The position numbers and the translations under genes are program-made. 64,000 bases of DNA from Pseudoalteromonas carrageenovora IAM 12662 (GTDB lineage Bacteria; Pseudomonadota; Gammaproteobacteria; Enterobacterales; Alteromonadaceae), in the NCBI RefSeq assembly GCF_900239935.1, contig NZ_LT965928.1, positions 3,305,520 through 3,369,519 of the forward strand, read 5' to 3'. The notes beneath the pieces were generated by a model, which searched no databases, had not been told where the DNA came from, and was given only the letters and a program-made list of their open reading frames with translations. Shown piece by piece: positions 51,476 through 58,097 of the stretch (its first letter is position 1; each line of letters begins with the position of its first letter).

Positions 51476-53608
51476 TTAAGCTTTGTTAAGCTCAAAAATA
51501 AGTGATGTTTGCGGGAATGAAATTGGCATTTGCAGGCCAAATTCCATTAGTGCTTCACCGGTAAATGTTTGCCCGTTAACAGCCGCAATAGATGAAGGAC
51601 GATACTCTTCAAATTTAACAGGCCATACTAAATTAAGTGTGTACTGTGTATCAGCATCTAAACCAACAAAACGAAGCTTATTAGGCGCTGTGCGCGGTGT
51701 TTCGCGCACGCTGTTATAAGCAAACAACGCTTTTGATTTTTGCTCGTCGATTAAACCAAAATTAATTGATAAATCGTCACTATCTAGGCGGTATAAATCG
51801 GCAGCATGAATAAATTCACGGTGTTCTTTATGCAGTGCAATAGCCGCTTTAAGGGTATTGTATTCGTGTTCGGTCAGTTCACGTGGGTCCATTTCGATTC
51901 CCATGTGGCCAAACATTGATACCGCAGCACGCATTTCAATACTTACATTACGACCAGTAATATGACAATCACGTGGACCTACGTGTGCCCCCATAACCGA
52001 CGATGGGAAGAAGAACGAACAACCACGTTGAATTTCAAGGCGATCGAGCGCATCGTTAGAATCCGACGTCCAAACACGGTCTGTATGTGCTAGTACGCCG
52101 TAATCTACACGTGCACCACCTGATGAACAGCTTTCTATTTCAAGGCCTGGGTGCGCCGCTTTAATACGATCAATTAAACGATACAGTGCCAGTGTTTGTT
52201 GATGCACGGCCGGCTTACCATCAAAGTTACCTGCATGGTTAATATCGCGGTTCATATCCCACTTAATGTACTTAATAGTTGGGTATTCAACTAAAATGTC
52301 GTCAATGGCTTTGTATAAGTATTCAACAACCTCAGTGCGCGTTAAATCAAGCACCAGCTGGTTTCTAAAGCTTAATTGCTCGTTATTTTCTGAGCCTAAT
52401 ACCCAATCCGGGTGAGCACGGTATAAATCGCTATCTGGGTTTACCATTTCTGGTTCAAACCAAATACCAAACTCCATGCCTAAGCTATTTACATGATCAA
52501 TTACTGGCGATAATCCATCTGGGTATATTTCGTAATCTACAGTCCAATCGCCTAAGCCTGCGTTGTCACCTCGGCGACCTTTAAACCAGCCGTCATCAAG
52601 TACAAAACGATCAATACCTAGTGGGGCTACTTTATCGGCTAACTGCTTTAACGTGTCTACATCGTGGTCAAAGTATATACCTTCCCACGTGTTGTAATGT
52701 ACAGGTCGAGATTTTTCACGCTGTGCTTGAGTAAGTAAATTTGCTTTAACAAAACGGTGGAAATTGCGTGAAAGCGCACTAAACCCGTCGCTTGAAAACG
52801 AGCCGTAAATACTAGGGCTTTGATACGTTTGACCTTTAGCAAGCGTAAGCTCACCAGGTAATAATAACTCGCCCATTTGCACGTATCGACGACCTTCAGG
52901 TAGTAGCTCTGCACGTAGTTTGTTGTTACCACTCCAACCTAAATGAAAGCCGTAACATTCGCCGTGTTGCTCACCTGCACCTTCGTTATGTACTAATAAA
53001 CCAGGGAATACATCATGTGACGTTTTACCTTTACGGTTTTCGCGTACAAAACTGCCAAGCACTAAATCAACAGATTGACGTTGGAATTCGTTTGACCAGC
53101 GCCCTTCAAAACTTACAATTTTGCTTACGCTATCTGGCAGCTGGAACGTTGGCGCTGCACAAAAGTTAACGCTTAGTGGTGAGTCACCTAAATTAGTTAA
53201 TACAGTATGTGCACTTAAAACATTTGTGTTGTTATCAAGCGTGATGCTGTGAACGACTTCAATACCACGAAGCTCATCTACGCTTACAAACTCAAGCGTT
53301 GCTGATGATGGCTGACGAACCTCTTTTAGCTTTGGCCCTACAGACCAAGCAATAGAGTCGTTTACAAGCTCAAGGCCTGGCGCACCAGTAAAGCCTTCAC
53401 CTAAAAGAGGAGAAAGAGAAATAGGTGCTTCTTCAACCACGGCACATTTTACTTCTTGACGAGTTGCAAGCTGAGTAAGCATTGTTTCAGTTGTTTGCAC
53501 AGATAGACGCTTACCAAAGTACAGTAATGCCGGTGTTTTGCTCTGGCAGTCGAAAATAACGGTGCTGTTTACACTGTCCAATCGATAAAATGATTTAGTG
53601 TCGGCCAT
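51476..53608 (-). CDS. Alpha-galactosidase, glycoside hydrolase family 36
   Basis: The 710-residue enzyme hydrolyses terminal alpha-galactosyl bonds. It has the N-terminal beta-sandwich, then the barrel with VHYNTWEGIYFDHD (about 303-316), FVLDDGWFKGRR (335-346), the nucleophile Asp451 in IKWDMNRD, the CSSGGARVDYG segment (494-504) and the acid/base Asp516 in WTSDSNDALDR. There is no signal peptide, so hydrolysis is cytoplasmic after uptake. It is preceded by a regulon palindrome at 53725-53743. Natural substrates could be melibiose, raffinose-type sugars or floridoside; sequence alone does not decide. Confidence 0.95.
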   Translation of the reverse strand: MADTKSFYRLDSVNSTVIFDCQSKTPALLYFGKRLSVQTTETMLTQLATRQEVKCAVVEEAPISLSPLLGEGFTGAPGLELVNDSIAWSVGPKLKEVRQPSSATLEFVSVDELRGIEVVHSITLDNNTNVLSAHTVLTNLGDSPLSVNFCAAPTFQLPDSVSKIVSFEGRWSNEFQRQSVDLVLGSFVRENRKGKTSHDVFPGLLVHNEGAGEQHGECYGFHLGWSGNNKLRAELLPEGRRYVQMGELLLPGELTLAKGQTYQSPSIYGSFSSDGFSALSRNFHRFVKANLLTQAQREKSRPVHYNTWEGIYFDHDVDTLKQLADKVAPLGIDRFVLDDGWFKGRRGDNAGLGDWTVDYEIYPDGLSPVIDHVNSLGMEFGIWFEPEMVNPDSDLYRAHPDWVLGSENNEQLSFRNQLVLDLTRTEVVEYLYKAIDDILVEYPTIKYIKWDMNRDINHAGNFDGKPAVHQQTLALYRLIDRIKAAHPGLEIESCSSGGARVDYGVLAHTDRVWTSDSNDALDRLEIQRGCSFFFPSSVMGAHVGPRDCHITGRNVSIEMRAAVSMFGHMGIEMDPRELTEHEYNTLKAAIALHKEHREFIHAADLYRLDSDDLSINFGLIDEQKSKALFAYNSVRETPRTAPNKLRFVGLDADTQYTLNLVWPVKFEEYRPSSIAAVNGQTFTGEALMEFGLQMPISFPQTSLIFELNKA

Positions 53609-53724
53609 GATTTTCCTATCCTCTTCTTCATTGTGTGAGTTATAAATGTTACGAAAGTTGCCTAGCTATATTACTTTCGATGCTTGAGACACAATCTAGC
53701 AGATGGTGACATTCAATAATAATA

Positions 53725-53743
53725 GTATATATCATATAAATTA
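53725..53743. promoter_or_regulatory. Operator-like site upstream of alpha-galactosidase
   Basis: GTATATAT-CAT-ATAAATTA matches the galE operator at 16 of 19 positions and lies 117 bp before the alpha-galactosidase start. Confidence 0.5.
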
Positions 53744-53832
53744 GATTTTGATAGTCTTTACAGCTTAAATTCCCAGATAAACTCACTGGAAGTACCACTA
53801 CGACCTAAAGGTTAAGACTAACTTTAGCTTTA

Positions 53833-53993
53833 ATACCAATCTGCTTATATATGAGGTCTATTTAATGTGAAGAAAATTACGCTAGAACCAGGCAAAAACC
53901 TTTGTATCTAGTTGTTCTAAATAAAAAATTTTTAACAACGTTATAGGGCAACTTAATTCCTTAAATTGATCAAAGATTTATGCCGGTTGGTAT
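53833..53993. repeat. MITE-like element with imperfect terminal inverted repeats
   Basis: The element starts ATACCAATCTGCTTATA and ends with the complement of ATACCAACCGGCATAAA, 12 of 17 positions matching as terminal inverted repeats. It is 161 bp long, AT-rich and non-coding. A similar end is found at 29932. I recall similar intergenic repeats in Pseudoalteromonas and relatives but cannot verify copies here. Confidence 0.4.
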
Positions 53994-54080
53994 AAAGCCC
54001 TGCTACTGCTTTTAATAGATATAAAAAAATCGGCCAGAGTTGCCCCATGACCGATTTTGTCAGCTTAAACTTTTTATATA

Positions 54081-55559
54081 TTATTTTTGTACTTGCGCTT
54101 GACCTGAATCATCTAAAGCAGGTGTTTTACCGGCCCATTGCGCGCTCAAACCAAATACTACTTTATTTACAGTTAGTGCAAAGGCTACACACACTATCAG
54201 TGTAATTGGCATTAAGTGAATGTAGTGCAAATCAGTATGCAGTGGTGAATTTTCAAAGGTTAGCATGCCATACATAACCACACCTAAAATCACGGCGGCG
54301 ATACCCGCACGTGCATCAACATTTTTAAATAACAAGCCTACAACAAAGATTGAGAATATAGGCATACTTAGTAAGCCATTTAACTGCTGTAGTAAATTAA
54401 TAATGCTATCTGCTTGCTGGTAAATTGGCACTAATACTAGCGTTAAGCTTGTAAGTAACAACGTAACGTAGCCGCTTAGCTTTACAACACTTGGCTCTTT
54501 ATTAAAGTACGCTTCGTGAATGTCACATACATATAATGCAGTTGCCGAGTTTAATAAGCTGTTGTAAGTAGATAACACCGCTGCAGCCATTGCCGCTGCA
54601 AATACGCCGGTTAACCATGCTGGCATTACGTCACCTACAATTCGGCCATAAGCTGCATCACCAATGTCGCCATACAGTTTGTACGAAATAATACCTGGCA
54701 GTACTACAATTGCAGGGACGATTAAAAAGCGAATACCTGCTGCTGCAAAAATACCTTTTTGCGCTTCTTTAACATTTGGCGCAGCCATTGCTCGCTGTGT
54801 AATTGTTTGGTTAGTACCCCAGTAATACATTTGAATAAAGATCATACCGGTTAATAGTGTTGGCCAAGGAATTGGTGAATCAGCATCACCAATTAATGTT
54901 AAACGCTCTTGTGGAATACCGCTAAAGTCGTAATCAATTGCATTAAGCGCCAAGAACACAACAAGTATTGCCATACCGAGCACCAGTAGCCCGTTGTAAG
55001 TATCTGATACCGCAACAGCGCGTAAGCCACCAAAAAATGCATAAATAGCACCTACAAGAGCAAATGCGGTCGCTATATACATTAGCGGAATATCTACTTT
55101 AAACATGGTTTGCATAAATAGCACACCTGAGTAAATTACCGCTGGCATATAAATAAGTGCATTACCTAAAAAAAACAAACCACCAATAACAGCACGAATG
55201 TGCTTGTTGTTATAGCGTTTTTCTAGTAGCTCAGTGGTAGTAGTACAATTGTATTTGTAATAAACAGGAATGAAGACTTTAGCTAAAATAATGAGGCCAA
55301 TAATCGCTGCTAATTCCCACCAAACAAGCAAGGCCATTTGGTTACCATTCATACCTACTAGTTGGTCGGTACTTAAATTAGTTAGTGTGATTGAACCGGC
55401 AACAAACATCCAAGTAAGGCCACCGCCCGCTAAAAAATACTCTTTTGTTTCGCTGTTTCCGCTATTTCTATTTTGGCCGCGGCACTTCCAATATGTAAGC
55501 CCACCAATTAAGGCGGTCACAAAGAAAAAAACCACCAACTGCAAAATGTTGTCTGACAT
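54081..55559 (-). CDS. Sodium:solute symporter (SSS family), probable galactoside/sugar importer
   Basis: The 492-residue inner-membrane protein has about 13-14 hydrophobic segments. SSS features include FLAGGGLTWMFVAGSITLTNLSTDQLVG (helix 1 region), GGLRAVAVSDTYNGLLVLG, and AAMAAAVLSTYNSLLNSATAL with the serine-rich sodium-site pattern. It resembles the SglT (sodium/galactose) branch more than the proline or pantothenate branches. The gene follows SapC by 52 bp and precedes the alpha-galactosidase, so an alpha-galactoside or galactose is the likely cargo. Substrate is inferred from context. Confidence 0.88.
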   Translation of the reverse strand: MSDNILQLVVFFFVTALIGGLTYWKCRGQNRNSGNSETKEYFLAGGGLTWMFVAGSITLTNLSTDQLVGMNGNQMALLVWWELAAIIGLIILAKVFIPVYYKYNCTTTTELLEKRYNNKHIRAVIGGLFFLGNALIYMPAVIYSGVLFMQTMFKVDIPLMYIATAFALVGAIYAFFGGLRAVAVSDTYNGLLVLGMAILVVFLALNAIDYDFSGIPQERLTLIGDADSPIPWPTLLTGMIFIQMYYWGTNQTITQRAMAAPNVKEAQKGIFAAAGIRFLIVPAIVVLPGIISYKLYGDIGDAAYGRIVGDVMPAWLTGVFAAAMAAAVLSTYNSLLNSATALYVCDIHEAYFNKEPSVVKLSGYVTLLLTSLTLVLVPIYQQADSIINLLQQLNGLLSMPIFSIFVVGLLFKNVDARAGIAAVILGVVMYGMLTFENSPLHTDLHYIHLMPITLIVCVAFALTVNKVVFGLSAQWAGKTPALDDSGQAQVQK

Positions 55560-55611
55560 GTGTGTGTCTCCTGCGCGTTAACGCAATGTCTGTGTAATAA
55601 AAAAGTGCACG

Positions 55612-56373
55612 CTACAGCGCGTGCGCATCTCGACTTAGTTCTAACTTAATTTGCTTTAAAGGCATAAGTTCGGGACGTTGGTTATGCAGCTTTACCAGTG
55701 CGTTGAGTTGAAACAATGAAATAAGCATGCTGTTAAGCACACTTAGGTAACCTTGCTTGTGTAAGTTTGCAATGGTATCGCTATCTAAAGTTTGTAGTTT
55801 GTCTTCATCAACGGTGCTTAAACCTTGAATAGTTTGCGCTTCGCCTTGCTCAAACTGCAAAACAATATCTATGTTTTTTATAAGCCCTAACCGCGCAGCT
55901 TCTTGGGTAAATTGATACGTTTGGTAATCATTTTTTAAATCGCTTTCAAGTAGCTTTTGCTGCGAATTTAAAAATAAACTTGGGTTACCTTTAGCATCAA
56001 ATAGCGGCTCACCTTGTTCGGTGCTTAGTGCAGAGCTTTGCTCATTAAAGGCAATAAAATAATCGCTGCTATTTGCTTCACGAGTCATTAAATAAAGGGG
56101 ATGTGTTTGTATACATACAGGCGTGTAAAGTGCCTGCCACTGGCTGTTATTAACCAATAAACTCTGCCCAGCACTAAAACTTGTTAAACCCGATACGGTA
56201 TAACTGCCGTTTTGCGCATTCCGCGCTAAAAATATAGGTAAGTCGCACGCGGCTTTTGCCACTTCGTTAGCTCTTAGATTAACTAAGTGCTGCGTTTTTG
56301 CGTATTCAACACCTGCATTATGTTTAACTTTTAATGCTTGGTGTTGTGTACTAGATAGTTCACTAATAGCCAT
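55612..56373 (-). CDS. SapC-family protein
   Basis: The 253-residue protein shows SapC-family features: VNLRANEVAKAACDLPIFLARN near the N-terminus, CIQTHPLYLM in the middle, and LFDAKGNPSLFL with a helical C-terminal part. The family is named after a Campylobacter S-layer export protein but its role in marine proteobacteria is unknown. There is no signal peptide or transmembrane helix, so it should be cytoplasmic. It starts 12 bp after the halogenase-like gene, with which it is regularly found near TonB receptors. It may modify or chaperone the same substrate, but that is speculative. Confidence 0.82.
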   Translation of the reverse strand: MAISELSSTQHQALKVKHNAGVEYAKTQHLVNLRANEVAKAACDLPIFLARNAQNGSYTVSGLTSFSAGQSLLVNNSQWQALYTPVCIQTHPLYLMTREANSSDYFIAFNEQSSALSTEQGEPLFDAKGNPSLFLNSQQKLLESDLKNDYQTYQFTQEAARLGLIKNIDIVLQFEQGEAQTIQGLSTVDEDKLQTLDSDTIANLHKQGYLSVLNSMLISLFQLNALVKLHNQRPELMPLKQIKLELSRDAHAL

Positions 56374-56385
56374 AGTTACACATCC

Positions 56386-57912
56386 TTAAACTGGGTTAGC
56401 CGCTAACCACTGCTCAATATAAGCGCGGTGTGGCGGCAAAGTTTGCAACATCTGCTGTGTAAGCTGGCTGTTACGTTCAATTATTTGTTTAGCTTGAGCA
56501 TCTTGTGAGTACAAATATGCTTGCTTAGTAAAGTCTGGTTTAAAGCCCATGCCATACAACACGTACTGGTAGCTGGCAGCTGGGAATAACTCTAAAGCGC
56601 CATGAAAGTCTTGTATCAGTGGGCCACGCGTCCCCCAAAGTAGTAAGTCTTCTTGTAAGCTTTGTGGAATAGTTTCTGGCTGAACATGCGCCTGCCAATA
56701 TGGTTCAGGGCGTTTAGTAAGCATATAGTGCAGCTTTAAAAAGTCGATAATGCGTTGCCAGCGGTAATCCATTTGTTCGTTAAAACGCTTAGCAACAATA
56801 GGCATTACTTGAGTATCGGCTGGCATGTGCTCTGCAACAAAGCGAGACGAAATTTCAACAAGCATGATTGCGGTTGCCTCAAGCGGCTCTACAAAACCTG
56901 CCGACATCCCTACTGCAACACAGTTTTTATGCCAAAACTTTTCTCGGTAGCCCGACTCAAAGCTAATTTTTCGGGCGGTTAAGCCGTTTGCAGCATCACC
57001 TAAATAGTTACGCAGGTTTTGCTCAGCTTCTTCATCTGATAAGAATTTACTTGAATATACATGACCTACACCACGACGATGCGTTAAGCCTATATCCCAG
57101 ATCCACCCTGCATATTGCGCAGTAGCAATGGTATGGCTGGCCAAGGAGTTGTCGTTTTCATCGTAAGGTACTTGCATAGCAAGGGCGCTGTCGTTAAATA
57201 ATACGTGATCCATTTTTTTAAATGGCACGTTAAGGGCTTGGCCTAATAACAGCGATGAAAAACCAGTGCAGTCTATGTATAAGTCGGCATTTATGGTGCG
57301 GGTTTGCTCTTTTAAAGTCAGCGTATCTATAGCGCCGTTATCATCAAGCTTTACTTGTTCTACTGTGCCAATAACATGCTCAATGCCAAGCTTGCTTTTA
57401 CAGTGTTGTTTTAATAATTCAGCAAAAGCACCTGCATCTAAATGATAGGCGTAGTTACAATTACCTTGATATTCACCTTGAGCAATACCTCTTGGTGCTA
57501 GGCTTGCTTCGCAAATATCATGCTGAAAATTAGTTTGTTGTGCGTAATCTTCAACATTATCTAAATAAGGGGCTAAATCTATACGGCCGTATCCTAGCGG
57601 TACAGTAAATGGATGGTAGTAAAAGTCGTTATTGCCGTGTGTCCAATTTACAAATTTACCGCCTTGCTTAAAGGTGGCATTACAGGCTTTAAATACATCA
57701 ACTTCTCGCAAACCAATTTGCTGAAGCGTATTTTTCATCGTTGGCCAGGTGCCTTCACCTACACCAATTGTTGGGATATCTGACGATTCAACCAACATCA
57801 CTTTTAAGCCATCACCATTTTTACCTTGGTGATACGAAGCTATAATTGCAGCGCTCAGCCATCCTGCTGTACCACCACCAATTACTGCGACTGTTTTTAT
57901 TGCTTTATTCAT
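56386..57912 (-). CDS. Tryptophan-halogenase-like flavoprotein
   Basis: The 508-residue protein belongs to the flavin-dependent tryptophan halogenase family. The FAD loop VIGGGTAGWLSA is at residues 10-21, TIGVGEGTWPTM at 48-59, and a lysine matching the catalytic lysine of PrnA is Lys82 in CNATFKQGGKFVNW. The halogenase WxWxIP motif appears as GWIWDIG (269-275), with the proline replaced by glycine. The equivalent of the PrnA Glu-Ser pair is EPLEAT (342-347), with alanine instead of serine. No cognate flavin reductase is adjacent. BrvH-type halogenases from related TonB/SapC clusters accept free indole; here the substrate is unknown. Confidence 0.88.
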   Translation of the reverse strand: MNKAIKTVAVIGGGTAGWLSAAIIASYHQGKNGDGLKVMLVESSDIPTIGVGEGTWPTMKNTLQQIGLREVDVFKACNATFKQGGKFVNWTHGNNDFYYHPFTVPLGYGRIDLAPYLDNVEDYAQQTNFQHDICEASLAPRGIAQGEYQGNCNYAYHLDAGAFAELLKQHCKSKLGIEHVIGTVEQVKLDDNGAIDTLTLKEQTRTINADLYIDCTGFSSLLLGQALNVPFKKMDHVLFNDSALAMQVPYDENDNSLASHTIATAQYAGWIWDIGLTHRRGVGHVYSSKFLSDEEAEQNLRNYLGDAANGLTARKISFESGYREKFWHKNCVAVGMSAGFVEPLEATAIMLVEISSRFVAEHMPADTQVMPIVAKRFNEQMDYRWQRIIDFLKLHYMLTKRPEPYWQAHVQPETIPQSLQEDLLLWGTRGPLIQDFHGALELFPAASYQYVLYGMGFKPDFTKQAYLYSQDAQAKQIIERNSQLTQQMLQTLPPHRAYIEQWLAANPV

Positions 57913-57956
57913 AATGGACTACTCTTTGAGTATTTTTTGATAACGTTTTATACAAC

Positions 57957-57976
57957 AAATGCCCGGTAGGGCATTT
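57957..57976 (-). other. Hairpin before the halogenase gene
   Basis: AAATGCCC-N4-GGGCATTT is a perfect 8-bp stem with a 4-nt loop, 44 bp before the halogenase start. On the minus strand it is followed by GTTGTATAAAAC, so it may be a weak terminator between the receptor gene and the downstream genes. Confidence 0.5.
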
Positions 57977-58000
57977 GGATATAATGTGGTTTCATTTTAG

Positions 58001-58039
58001 CCAATTAGGTTAACATTACTGCTAAATTAACCTAATTGG
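58001..58039. other. Perfect 13-bp inverted repeat
   Basis: CCAATTAGGTTAA (58001-58013) and TTAACCTAATTGG (58027-58039) are perfect complements with a 13-nt loop. The AT-rich symmetric arms could be an mRNA stability hairpin or a protein-binding site between the receptor and halogenase genes. Confidence 0.5.
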
Positions 58040-58069
58040 TATTAGCACTAATGTGCTGCAATGAAACAA

Positions 58070-58088
58070 GAGGCGAGAAGTTCGCCTC
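58070..58088 (-). terminator. Terminator-like hairpin after the TonB receptor gene
   Basis: GAGGCGA-N5-TCGCCTC is a perfect 7-bp GC-rich stem that starts 9 bp after the receptor stop codon and is followed by TTGTTTC on the minus strand. It probably terminates part of the transcripts so that the receptor is made in excess. Confidence 0.6.
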
Positions 58089-58097
58089 AAACATTAA

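Larger units (their letters stand above)
53609..54080. other. Intergenic region with operator and MITE-like element
   Basis: 472 bp between the alpha-galactosidase and symporter genes. It holds the operator-like palindrome at 53725-53743 and a 161-bp element with imperfect inverted ends at 53833-53993. No gene was seen. Confidence 0.6.

Noticed and set aside
55561..55612. Palindrome GCGTTAACGC near the symporter start as a regulon site
   Set aside because: It is GC-rich at the ends and unrelated to the 19-bp AT-rich operator family; a 10-bp palindrome alone is weak evidence.
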